From: Porogramme epimiltina
Lineage: Eukaryota > Basidiomycota > Agaricomycetes > Polyporales > Polyporaceae
Direction: 5' to 3'
Length of the DNA stretch: 16,056 bases
NCBI GenBank assembly: GCA_900155495.1
Contig: FTLJ01000789.1
Span: forward strand, 1-16,056
The notes below the pieces were generated by a model. It saw nothing but the letters and a program-made list of their open reading frames with translations. It searched no databases and was not told the DNA's origin. The position numbers and the translations under genes are program-made. Shown one piece after another: positions 1 to 9,351 of this stretch (within the stretch, counting starts at the first letter, position 1; every line of letters begins with the position of its first letter).

Positions 1-194
1 TCCCCGATGTCAAGTAGCCCAATGGCCCCCCCCCCCGCCCCCCCCCCCGACGCGCATGTGGCCCAGGACATCCAATTGTTCACCTCGTTCGGGTTCTGCG
101 CCTTTAGCGCCACTCGCGGCAACTCCTCGAACTGGCTGAACGCATCCGCAGCGCCTTGCACACGTTCTCGGTGGTTCCCCGCGATCAAAGATGT
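1..194 (-). CDS. Possible edge exon of an unrecognised gene (partial, 3' side off the window)
   Basis: On the minus strand a frame stays open from 194 to the window edge. It is preceded by a good acceptor: a CTCAAC branch-like sequence followed by a GC-alternating run ending in CAG at 197-195. A TAG lies in the same frame just upstream, so the exon would have to start at the acceptor. The translation has ordinary globular composition and G/C-ending codons, including AADAFSQFEELPRVALKAQN. It then runs in frame through two C11 tracts (plus strand), read as a glycine-rich stretch. I do not recognise the family and found no convincing upstream exon. It could be a real C-terminal exon, a decayed copy, or chance. 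The homopolymers make the frame beyond about position 49 unreliable. Confidence 0.27.
26..48. repeat. Two C11 homopolymer runs split by one G
   Basis: Positions 26-36 and 38-48 are each eleven C on the plus strand, separated by a single G at 37. Such runs are prone to replication slippage and to sequencing-length error. Any frame read through them is therefore uncertain. Confidence 0.95.
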
Positions 195-1860
195 CTGCGC
201 GCGCGCACGTTGAGCGGGCTGAGACTACTTGGGTGCCTGGGGCTCGTGTGCCGGTGCCCCAGGTCGCTTCCCGGTGTCGAGATGGAAAGGACCACAGCAC
301 ATCCTGGGGCGGTCCCTGGAAGGCAGTGTACCCTGGCCAGGAGGCGGGGAATCTGTGCTGCGGGAGACCCGCATACGCGCCGCGCAGTCAATGGATCCGT
401 TTAACCATTGACACATTCTATAACAAAATCCACAATGGAATACATCTTTTTAGTAGCACCAGCACTCCGCGGCGCGCGATCGATGGAGAACTCCACAGAA
501 CAGCGGGAAACCGGGGGCTTATCGTGCCGCACAGTTCTCCCGCTCAGGGAAAAGTGCCCAGAACCGGATGCTTCGAACGTTCGCTGGAGCCGATGTAGAA
601 CGCCTGGTCTATTTTTGCGGCTAGACGAGGTGCATCGTGTTGCTGAAACTGAAGGCTGTTCGTCGGTCTTGAGACCAATGGGTGCTGTAATGGGCCTATC
701 GAGTAAACCGGCCTGGGTCAGCGGGCCCAGCCCCAGCAACAGCATCTACGCCGCCAACGGCTGTCGCACCCAGGGCCGCCATAACGGGTACCTTCGCCGG
801 GAGCGCTTGTGGGGCACTGTTGGCTTCGGCTTTGGTATGGCTGGGGCGATCTGGAAGTACCCGTGACAAATGGAAGGCCGGCGAAGCAGCCAAGCGAACT
901 AGAGGAATTGGCTGGTGGGAAGGGAGGTTATACAGGTGCCTCGCCTGTCGCTAGATGGCAGCAGCGCCGAGGAAGGTCCCCCGCGTGATACTCAGGTGGC
1001 CAGGTGAGCCCAGTTCTTGGGGGTGTAGCCGTAGATCTTGCTCCCATAGGGCCGGGTATATCAAGCCACTAACGCATATTTGGGGACGCGCAGTTCAGTT
1101 GCCACCGACGGTATTTGGTATATGTGAGCCAGATATGAGGTGTCGGGCAGGATGCTCCTTGGTAGGTTGCCTTTGGATAGGGGCCGTGTCAGTTTGTTTG
1201 GTTGTGAATTGAATCATCGCGGCACTGAACACACCTTCTCCGAGCCACAAATTGGCAAATTGGTAAAGAAACATCTTCACACAGTAGGTAAAGTGGCACG
1301 CTGCGTCGAGAGTGCGGCGAGGACGGGCTGGTGATGACGGAGGACGTCAAATGGGGTCGGTCGGCATCGTTGTCATCAACCCCAAACTCAAAAGAGAACA
1401 TTGGGGGAGTGATATTTGGATCCTGTGTGTGATAGTGTTGGGGTGAGCATGAGGTGAGAGCGTACGAAGTACGGCACCTGAATAGCCCATACCTGAACAG
1501 CTGTTCAAAACGCGCGCCGGATAACGGAAAACAGCGAGCGTGTGGGAGCCCACTAGGCCCTGTAAGTCGGCTCATGGATTGCGGCGCGCCGCTGTTGGAA
1601 AGAGACAGATTGGGAGCCATGCCATCTCCTTAGCTGTCGGATGCATCTGTCAGGTCTAGTCACTGCGTGGCTCTTGTTCCTGCCGGGGCTCTTGAGTGTG
1701 CAAGTGATTCAATTGTTAGGGGGGAAGCCGGCAGCCCGGCTTACGGCAGCGACTGTCGGTAGAGTTGTCATCAACGGCTACCATTGGCGTCCAGAAAGTC
1801 GCTCAACCTACTTGGTTGCCTTTTTTGGATACAGCAGAGGCCCCTGTGCACGTGAACGCA
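195..1860. other. Stretch without a supportable gene
   Basis: About 1.7 kb with no recognisable protein. Two open frames were considered: a 152-aa plus-strand frame ending at 866, and a 143-aa minus-strand frame at 1620-1189. Neither has a family signature, and both are low-complexity or arginine/serine-rich in the manner of chance frames. The last codons of the plus frame (about 781-866) read like a short hydrophobic tail, ERLWGTVGFGFGMAGAIWKYP in part, and could be the last exon of a small membrane protein, but no 5' exon was found. The right end serves as the metallothionein upstream region and holds a CACGTG palindrome at 1849-1854. Confidence 0.5.
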
Positions 1861-1875
1861 ACTGATCAGTGGAGA

Positions 1876-1881
1876 TATAAG
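1876..1881 (+). promoter_or_regulatory. TATA box of the metallothionein gene
   Basis: TATAAG at 1876-1881 lies 86 bp before the metallothionein ATG, with a pyrimidine-rich stretch (about 1900-1955) between. That is the usual arrangement for a strongly inducible small fungal gene. A CACGTG palindrome is about 22 bp upstream. I could not pick out a certain metal-responsive element. Confidence 0.55.
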
Positions 1882-1961
1882 CGTGCCCACCTGAAACCCC
1901 ATCTCCTCACCGCTCCATTCCCATCTACCACCACTTGCCTATCGACTCCTCATTGCTCATC

Positions 1962-2181
1962 ATGTTCGCTGTGAGTCCCTATGTTGCTATAGCCTTATAC
2001 CCTAAGGTGGGCACTCATCATTGTTCACCCATAGACCGTCGAGATCCCCAAGAACGCCTCCTGCGGCTCTACCTCCTGCAACTGTGGTGCTGAGTGAGTA
2101 TTGTCTGTTAACATTAGTCTGTCAGTGCACTCACCACTCTGATATAGCTGCAAGTGCAAGCCCGGAGAGTGCAAGTGCTGA
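1962..2181 (+). CDS. Small seven-cysteine metallothionein
   Basis: Exons are 1962-1970, 2035-2093 and 2148-2181. Introns of 64 and 54 nt both start GTGAGT and end TAG. The spliced product is 33 aa; its N-terminal third (MFATVEIPKNAS) lacks cysteine. The rest carries seven cysteines at 13, 18, 20, 24, 26, 31 and 33 (C-x4-C-x-C-x3-C-x-C-x4-C-x-C), with lysines between and no aromatic residue after Phe2. This size and three CxC pairs fit the short cytosolic copper/zinc/cadmium-binding metallothioneins of mushrooms, which are often about 34 aa with seven Cys. Such proteins chelate Cu(I) or divalent ions through thiolate clusters. A TATA box and an unshared upstream region point to independent induction. 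Exon 1 holds only three codons, and the last intron splits the codon just before Cys24. The metal preference cannot be read from sequence. Confidence 0.88.
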
Positions 2182-2388
2182 ACGCCCAGCTACCACCCTA
2201 TCCCCATCCTGTGCACGTCGCGGTGCCGTTCCATACCCGCTATAGTCCACACGGGTTGTACCCCAGTTGCCATGTAGGATAGGCTTGAGATTGGTCATTG
2301 TGATCTGTACAACGTCAACGAAGTATTCATTGTGTTCCTGTATGCAAGTACATGTGTGTTAAGCAAGGCTGTGTGCTTTCGAAGGGTG

Positions 2389-3785
2389 TTAGACCCTAAG
2401 CTTGAGAGACTTGGTCGATAGCTCACCTAAATCATCGTATCGCTGTCGCCTATCAGGATCGACTTCCTGGAGTCGGGCCAACAGATCCACGCAGTCGTTG
2501 ACTAATACCTCCCGCTGGGGACTATTCATAGACGCTTCGTGCCGGCGCAGCAGCAACCGTTTGTAGAAGACAAGAGATTCCATACACCCTAGTAGAATTC
2601 CCGTCGTGAGGAAGCCATGCATCGGATGAAAGATGGTCCTTACATTTACTGTCCGGTTGCTCATCCAGCAGTTCTTGAATTGCCACGATCTCCCGTTCAA
2701 GAATGGTCTGGTCATTTCCTGCACAGATGCCGCATTCTTAGAACCAGAGCAAAGAAGGACAGTGACGTCGCCTTACCGGGTCCTATAAGCCAACGATGGT
2801 ATATCCACACACTTTGGTCATTTGGGTCCGTGTACATGGCATTTTTCACCAGGTCGAATTCTTTGGTGACGTCAGTGTCTAAGTCCCGAATTCCATTATA
2901 TTATCTTACCGTCTTCGATAACCTTAGCTCTGTCTAATTTCCCAGCGTCCCACAGGGAGCTCAAAACTTTAGAACGTTGATGCCATGCGCTGAAGTTGGA
3001 GAAGTTCGCCTCGATCTTGCGCTTAGTGTATACCAGCTCTGTTGTCTCCGATCTTTTGACAGGCATGGATTCAAGTATGTAACGGCGGTAATTCCAGGCG
3101 TGGACTGGGGATGCCTGTGAGCACGTCAGGTTATTCGCACGGCGTGATTCACTCACAATTGCGAGCATCGGCTTCGAGCATCTTCTCTACGACGAACAGC
3201 TCTTTGTTCCAGTACGACTGTCGCCACTCATTGGCGTCATTCTCCGAAGGGCCATCGGGCACTTGGTGGAGGCACCACTGGCGATGATTCCATACGCAAT
3301 AGACCTTCGGATGTTGTTTCAGGAGGGTAGTGGTTAGGGACAGGTCATCGGAGAGAATCTCGTTCACTTGAGCTGGCGTGCTGTATGCTCCGTCTAGTTC
3401 CTACGAACTGCCATGGATGTACGAGCAGACACACCTCGAGGGGAAGATGCCTCGGATGAGAATATTACGACGGTAGTTCCAAATAGTATAGAACTCCGGG
3501 TTGATTTGGAGGAGACGAGTAGTGAGGTCAAAGGACTCCTGGCCGTAGTCCTTGCCTTGTTTCTAGGGGTGTGGGTATATAAGCGCAACGGCGGAGCACC
3601 CGCCCAGTCAACTCTCACCTTAGCGAGGACCGCCGCGGTCAGATCCTGGAAGAGCTTGAGCTTAGCTCGCTCCCGCTCTTTCTTCGCAGCGAGCGCCTCG
3701 CGCGAGTATTTGACCCGTTTCACCCCGTGCTGAAGGGGTTATTAAGTGTAAATAGACGGGCATTTTGTTAATATACGCGTACCAT
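2389..3785 (-). CDS. BET4: Rab geranylgeranyltransferase alpha subunit
   Basis: Eight exons on the minus strand: 3785-3783, 3729-3619, 3562-3435, 3380-3157, 3104-2910, 2860-2777, 2718-2644 and 2588-2389. They give 339 aa. Introns are 49-58 nt. The product pairs with the beta subunit (Bet2) in the cytosol and, with the Rab escort protein, attaches geranylgeranyl groups to C-terminal cysteines of Rab GTPases for vesicle traffic. The N-terminus MHGVKRVKYSREA is the family hallmark. Five alpha-prenyltransferase repeats are visible: NPEFYTIWNYRR (59-70), HPKVYCVWNHRQW (104-116), FHAWNYRRY (156-164), NFSAWHQRSKVL (192-203) and DQSVWIYHRWL (235-245). Length matches fungal Bet4 (about 330 aa) with no C-terminal leucine-rich extension. 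The start codon alone forms the first coding exon. The 54-nt intron 3 (3434-3381) hides a TAG that would otherwise look like a nonsense codon. The gene ends 207 bp from the metallothionein stop, tail to tail. Confidence 0.93.
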
Positions 3786-3984
3786 GGATGGTGGTGGTTG
3801 AGAGATAACCTGGGCGGGGCATGCGCGCGCGTGCGCACTGCAGTCTGCGCGTGCGCGGGAAGCGCGTCAGACGCGCGAGGACGTTCGCGCGCGTGGCACC
3901 TTCGAGCCTTCGCGTTGACCTTGACGGGCTCGACCCCTCCTCCCCCTGCCTCAACGTCGGCCCCGCGCGCCTGGTCATTCCAAA
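3786..3984. promoter_or_regulatory. Bidirectional promoter between BET4 and SYF1
   Basis: Only 199 bp separate the two divergent ATGs, so both genes must be driven from here. The left half is packed with alternating purine-pyrimidine sequence. The longest perfect run is 20 nt at 3819-3838 (GCATGCGCGCGCGTGCGCAC), and further CGCG-rich patches continue to about 3893. No TATA box is seen, as is usual for housekeeping pairs. Confidence 0.6.
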
Positions 3985-6900
3985 ATGCCCGTCCCGACCC
4001 TCCAAAAACCGACGCTGGAATCTCTGTGTTCTACTTTCCCGCTCACCTTCCCGGTGCCTACACCTACCACTCACCCCGATCTTGTCACAACCAAGGATCT
4101 TCACCGTGAAGAAGACCTCCTCCGGAACCCGTCTTCGTCTCGGCACTGGTGGACAGCAATTCAGAATGTCAAGGAAGCGTCTTCCGCTTTGCAGAAGGCA
4201 GAAGGCCCATCAGATTTGGAGCCAGAAGTTGCTGCCCTACTAGGCCCTCTTTCTTCACCAGCTGCTCGTGCATCTCTTCAACGACAGACCTACCTCTATG
4301 AGGCCGCGCTCGCGCAGTTCCCCGGCTCATTCAAACTATGGAAGTCTTACCTCCAAACTCGTATGTCTTTCGTCCTCGGAAAACTCGTCCAGAAGAAAAG
4401 GGCAGGCGGGAAGAAGAAGTTCCCCGAGATGGGTGAGGCACTTGAAGACGAGAAAGAAGACCTTGAGCAATGGGATGGTGGCATTGATGGGATTGTGGGG
4501 TGGGAGGAGTGGAAGCTACTAGTCGCAACATTTGAGCGAGCTCTTATGTGGCTACCAAGGGTATGTCGCCTCAGCTCTACAACACGGGACACAGGACACG
4601 ACTGACGTTGCCTCCAGATGCCTCGTATATGGCTCCTCTACCTGTCAATATTCAACCATCCGTTCTGTCCTCCTCAAATATCCCATACCCATGCTCGTCG
4701 GACCTACGACCGTGCTTTACGCACGCTTCCGCCATCCCTCCACTCTCGTGTGTGGGCCCGCTATCTTCTGTGGGCAGAGTCAAAAGGTGGTGCTACCACT
4801 GTTGCCGTCTATCGCAGATACCTCTCTGTGGACCCCAGCATTACCGAACGCTACACTGCCATCCTGCTTTCCCCAAACAATTCCGACCCTCGACCGTTGG
4901 AAGCCGCGAAACTCCTCTTGTCCCTCGCACGGAAAGCAGCACGGGGGGAGTATACCAGCCCAGAGGGAAAGAGTCCATACCAACTTCTCGGAGAGTTCTT
5001 GGACGTCGTCGAACAACACGCGGAGGAGGTTGGTCTCGACGTCGAGGAAACCATCGCCTCGAACGAGAAGATCGCGGATGCTGCAGAGACGAAGGCATCA
5101 GCGTCACAACTCCCCGCAGAGCCCGCTTCTGTGGGTGGCAAGCTTATCCGGTTTGCTGGACCTGCTGTCGCTGTTGGCTCTGACGGCAAAGCATTGCCGC
5201 CTTACGACGAAGATGAGGACCCACGCAACCCGCGCAAGCTCAACATTGAGGACATCGTTCAGAAGGACGGATTAGAGGTCTACAAGGACCAGGCCGGTCG
5301 TTTGTGGACTGGACTCGCGACATACTGGATCAAGCGTGGCGAGTTCGACCGCGCCAAGCACACATTCGAACGCGGACTTGCATCAGTTCTCACCATCCGC
5401 GACTTCACGCAAATCTTCGACGCGTATGCGGAGTTCTCGGAGAGTCTGATCAGCGCCCTCATGGAGAGCCTCGCGAACCCGGACGAAGATGAGGATGAAG
5501 ATGACGTCAAGGAGACGGAGGCGGAGCTGGACGCGAAGATGAAGGAGTTTGAGGAGTTGATGGACCGCAGACCGTTCTTGGTCAACGACGTGCTCCTTCG
5601 TAGGAATCCAAACGATGTTCAGGAGTGGGAGAAGAGGGTGGCGCTTTGGGGAGACAACGACGAGAAGGTACGTCCGCTCGCCTACCAAACACGCATTCAT
5701 AACCTTCAACCCGCTTTCACAGGTTGCGGAAACGTATACCACTGCTCTGTCAACTGTCAGCCCTCGCCGAGCGACCGCCAATTTCCATCGTCTGTACATC
5801 AACTTTGCCAAGTTCTACGAGGAAGGCGGGACCACGGGTGAGGCGGAGAAAGACATTGACAGCGCTCGCAAAATCCTCTTGAAAGCGACTAAGGTGAACT
5901 TCAAGACTGTGGATGAGCTGGCCGAGGTGTGGTGCGAGTGGGCGGAGATGGAAATTCGACAGGAGTACGTCTATCATACACCCTCACCCCATCTTCTTGT
6001 TCTTAATTTTCTTCTAGGAACTACGACGAGGCTATACGTGTCATGCAGCGCGCTGCCGTTGTGCCTAAAAACACGAAGATCAACTTCTTTGACCACGTAT
6101 GTGACCCTAGTCTGTATGTGCGCGATGATGCTCACACGAAAGCAGTCGTTGTCGGTACAAGCACGCCTGTTCAAGTCGTTGAAGCTGTGGTCCTTCTACG
6201 TTGATCTCGAAGAGTCACTCGGCACCGTAGAATCGGCTAAAGCCGTCTATGACAAGATTCTAGATCTTCGTATCGCGAATGCTCAAGTCATCGTCAACTA
6301 TGCGGCATTCCTAGAAGAGAACAAGTATTTCGAAGAGAGCTTCAAGGTATCGTAATGTCCCCTGCCGAGCACTGCTACTGTGACTGATTCTCTTCGCAGG
6401 TATATGAACGTGGTACCGAACTTTTCACGTTCCCAGTTTCGTTCGAGATATGGAACATCTACCTTGCGAAATTCGTGAAACGTTATGTGCGTCTGATCCT
6501 GTATTTGACATCCCCTGACGTTGCTAACGCGTATATCTAGGGTGGATCCAAGATTGAACGAACACGAGATCTGTTCGAGCAAGCCCTCGATAAGTGTCCC
6601 GCCAAATCATGCAAGCCCATCTACATGATGTACGCCACGTTCGAAGAGGAGCACGGTCTTGCGAAGCGCGCCATGTCGATCTATGACCGTGCAACAACCG
6701 CAGTGGCAGACGAGGACAAGTTCGAGGTCCGTCATGCTTTCAGTGCTTCAGCCCCCGCAGCATCTCACCCTCTCCTCGTAGCTTTTCACGATTTACATTG
6801 CCAAAGCTACCTCAAACTACGGCCTCCCTGCGACACGGCCCATCTACGAGCGCGCCATCGAGACCCTGCCCGACCGGCAGACGGCAGAGATGTGCCTGCG

Positions 6901-7348
6901 ATTCGCCGCGATGGAGCGGAAGCTGGGCGAGATCGACCGCGCGCGGGCCGTCTACGCGCACGCGTCCCAGTTCTGCGACCCGCGCGTGCACCCCAAGTTC
7001 TGGCAGGAGTGGAACAGCTTCGAGATCGAGACCGGGTCCGAGGACACGTTCCGGGAGATGCTCCGCATCAAGCGCAGCGTGCAGGCACAGTTCAACACGG
7101 AGGCGTCGTACCTCGCCGCGCAGATGGCCGCGAAGGAGAGCGGGCAGGCGAAGGGTGCCGACGCCGACATCGCGGCGCCCGTCGACGCGATGGCGGCGGC
7201 AGAGCGCCAGGCGAACGTCGGCGGCCGCGCCCCAGGGTTCGTGTCTGCCAAGTCGTCCACGAACGTCCGGGAACAGGAACCGTTGGTGGCGGCGCCCGCG
7301 CAGGCAAACGAGGACGAGATTCAAATATCCGACGACGAGGACGATTGA
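3985..7348 (+). CDS. SYF1: Pre-mRNA-splicing factor SYF1 (HAT-repeat, NineTeen complex)
   Basis: Exons are 3985-4560, 4618-5667, 5723-5964, 6018-6096, 6146-6346, 6400-6486, 6541-6726 and 6782-7348, joining to 995 aa. Introns are 49-57 nt; the sixth carries a TGCTAAC branch site. Syf1 (XAB2 in animals) is a nuclear scaffold of the Prp19/NineTeen complex that stabilises the catalytic spliceosome. Half-a-TPR (HAT) repeats run through the protein, for example FKLWKSYLQTR, the VWARYLLWAES stretch, LFKSLKLWSFYVDLEESLG, CKPIYMMYATFEEEHG and KFWQEWNSFEIETG. An acidic insert (PDEDEDEDDVKETE, about residues 480-495) and an acidic tail (ISDDEDD) flank the C-terminal arch. The ATG context is CCAAAATGCC, with no upstream ATG in frame. 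SEN15 follows 245 bp downstream on the same strand. The exon 5 acceptor is a tandem AAGCAG, giving two in-frame choices. Confidence 0.95.
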
Positions 7349-7593
7349 GCTCTTCTATAGTTGTCTTGTGTGTATTGTTATACTTGCTACGTCTGTTTTA
7401 TACTGCAAACATACATTTTTCTCCTCGGATTTCTTCCTTTGGTGTGAATTGTGTGAACAATATTCTCTGCTTGCCTTTTTGAGAGTTTGGGCGCCACCCT
7501 GTAGGGGCGGGAAACCGGCGTTTGCAAGAAACGTTCTTCTCTTCAAGACGCCGTTGCTGCGGTGCCTGCTCAACCACTGGTGGTCCGTTCTCT
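7349..7593 (+). other. SYF1 3' region and SEN15 upstream region
   Basis: This stretch is T-rich after the SYF1 stop (7360-7470), as expected of a 3' UTR. It becomes GC-richer towards the SEN15 ATG. No further open reading frame or RNA gene is recognised. Confidence 0.5.
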
Positions 7594-8169
7594 ATGGAAA
7601 GTCATCCATCCGTAAGTTGGAAATGACATTCTTTTGGCCCTCTCCGACTATAAAATGCCACTGCTTAGTACGAGGCGCTCTCGCCGTACCTTCCTAAATA
7701 CCCCAAGGCGGCTGGCGCGCTGTTCCAAACATACAATGACCTGAAATTTGGTGAGTGCAGGAGCGGAAGGCCAAGAAAATGTGCTGACATCTTCCCCTAG
7801 CACAACAATGGACAGATCTTGAACTCATCGAGCTACCCGGGTGCGAGCGATGTGCCATGCGAGGCAGGCGCCCTCAAATGGTATGTTGTGGAGTCACAAT
7901 TGGCTCCTGTTCGTATGAAATCACCTCCGTATTTCGTCCAGGACGCTCTGTTGTCGGTGGTCCCTTGCTCGCTTTCCGAGTCGCTATCCACAGAATGGTA
8001 AGTGACGATCATTTACAATCTCGTAATGTTCTGTTAACTCCTTTACAGGATACGTACGACATTTAAGGAGTTGGGAGGGCCTCCTCACGTTTACCTCGCC
8101 ATTAACACTGAGGACTCGTCAATCGTTTACTACAAAATTAGCCCTGGCATCATCAAGCCACCTCTATAA
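7594..8169 (+). CDS. SEN15: tRNA-splicing endonuclease subunit Sen15
   Basis: Exons are 7594-7611, 7669-7750, 7801-7880, 7942-7997 and 8049-8169, giving 118 aa. Introns are 50-61 nt and all begin GTRNGT (GTAAGT, GTGAGT, GTATGT, GTAAGT). Sen15 is a non-catalytic subunit of the tRNA-splicing endonuclease (with Sen2, Sen34 and Sen54) that helps shape the fold around the pre-tRNA. The diagnostic part is the C-terminal domain: VVPCSLSESLSTEWIRTTFK, followed by the beta-strand block PPHVYLAINTEDSSIVYYK and ending KPPL. That block matches the conserved Sen15 end, with a strand of the form HVYLAI and a stop soon after. The N-terminus (YEALSPYLPKYPKAAGALFQ) is a helix ahead of the domain. The first exon codes for only six residues. 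The least certain point is the exon 3/exon 4 junction in the variable middle region. Confidence 0.85.
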
Positions 8170-8466
8170 CAAAACATTCCTGCGTCACCTTGCGTGATGT
8201 GCAACCTTCTAAATATACATCTGTTCCCGTCCACTGACGGCCAAGTTTCAGCAGACAAAGTTCATTCATGGTGGCAGGCGCCGTGAGATGCGAGATAGAT
8301 AGAGTGATTGTAAGGTACACGATACTTGTAACAGCGGTGGAGAGCAAAATCGACAGCGAACGATGTGGAACGACTATGTGTAAATGAATCGGTGATGCAC
8401 TATGTTCACCCGATCCGTCTGCATGCGGAGGTCCGTAATAGTAAGTATTTCGAGATGTCCGAGCTG
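8170..8466. other. Convergent 3' gap between SEN15 and the CINP-like gene
   Basis: These 297 bp separate two converging stop codons and should hold both 3' UTRs and poly(A) sites. A/T-rich patches occur just after the SEN15 stop (8170-8225) and near 8280-8345. No conserved frame is seen. Confidence 0.5.
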
Positions 8467-9351
8467 TCACCGCGGGGCAGTCCAACGATCAACCTCGACG
8501 GCACAGATGTCTTCCCAGATCACGTCCCAGCCTCCCTGTGCGAGATACGGCTGAGACTGCCACAACGAAATGATCTGCCGGGATTCGTCGAAGGTGACAT
8601 CGTGCGGGCGGAGCTGCTCTAGGAGCTCGATGTGCATCTCGAGCGAGCGACGATACGGTTTCAGGATGTATGGTAGCTTGGTAACTACGCCCAGAAACAC
8701 GACAGTCATGAGTCAGTTGGCACATGGAAAAAGGGCTACGAGAGGATGTACGCACCAAACTTTTCCAGAGACCAAGTAACCCAAAGAGGTTCTACCACGA
8801 ATTTCCATCCTTTCGTTTTATGAACGTCGTGTAATAGATTCTCTAGGTTACGAATGATCTTGGTCATCTTCTGGAAGAGCTTGTCCTACGGGTTGAAGAC
8901 GTCAAACTCCGCACCGGCCATTACGTCTCTGGACGGACTTACGAGGCGCGCGACAACCGTGCGGAGATCCTCTATGCAAGTTTCCATGGCGCGGAGCTTC
9001 TCAAGCATGATGGGATACGTGGGCTGCTTCCCAGCGGGTAACATGGCAAGCTCGTTACTACGGAAAGGCCACGGTCAGCACTCCAGGGAAGGTGGGGGCC
9101 CATACAGTCACTTACTTGAGTTCTGTACGAGCATCGGTGAGCCTAGATGCAGCCTTCAAACCCTGCCCCGAGACCCGCTCATCCCACTCTTCTGTGATAC
9201 TTCGCAGCTCCAACAGCTGGCTTCTGAGCGTGCGGTGGTGTGGGAGCTCCGTGAGCCTCTGGGGCGACGCAGGGGTGCTTGGCTGCCGCGCGGCGACGGG
9301 GGAGGAGGAGGGGGTCGACGGACCTCTGAAGGACGCGAGGCGGCTGCTCAT
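8467..9351 (-). CDS. CINP-like protein (CDK2-interacting protein family, probable)
   Basis: Minus-strand exons are 9351-9116, 9057-8943, 8885-8756 and 8684-8467, giving 232 aa with introns of 57, 58 and 71 nt. The start MSSRLASFRGPSTPSSSPVA opens a low-complexity Ser/Pro tail of about 30 residues. Next come a helical part (RTLRSQLLELRSITEEWDER; VVARLDKLFQKMTKIIRNLE), a WKFVVEPLWVTWSLEKF segment, and a C-terminal block with PYRRSLEMHIELLEQL and IISLWQSQPYL. From family knowledge, animal CINP is about 210 aa. It has the same order of parts: a helix with EWxxL, a TWxxxxF motif, a YRxEL/S helix and a WxxQPY motif. CINP acts in the ATR checkpoint and with AAA ATPases in 60S ribosome maturation. 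Homology is my inference from this layout; the exon structure itself is firm. It is divergent from the WD40 gene. Confidence 0.62.

Noticed and set aside
1189..1620. 143-aa minus-strand frame
   Set aside because: Composition is Ser/Pro/Arg-rich without any motif. No splice or promoter context makes it convincing.
3401..3403. In-frame TAG in BET4 suggesting a pseudogene
   Set aside because: A 54-nt intron from 3434 (GTGTGT) to 3381 (ATACAG) removes it and restores the conserved frame exactly, joining FPS to STPAQVNEIL.
3575..3583. TATATAAG on the plus strand as a promoter
   Set aside because: It lies inside BET4 intron 2, and no plus-strand gene follows in range.
3721..3723. GTG as BET4 start codon
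   Set aside because: The family N-terminus MHGV continues upstream through an acceptor to a true ATG at 3785-3783.
6625..7482. 285-aa frame overlapping the end of SYF1
   Set aside because: Past the exon 7 donor it is an arginine-rich shadow in another frame of SYF1 exon 8.
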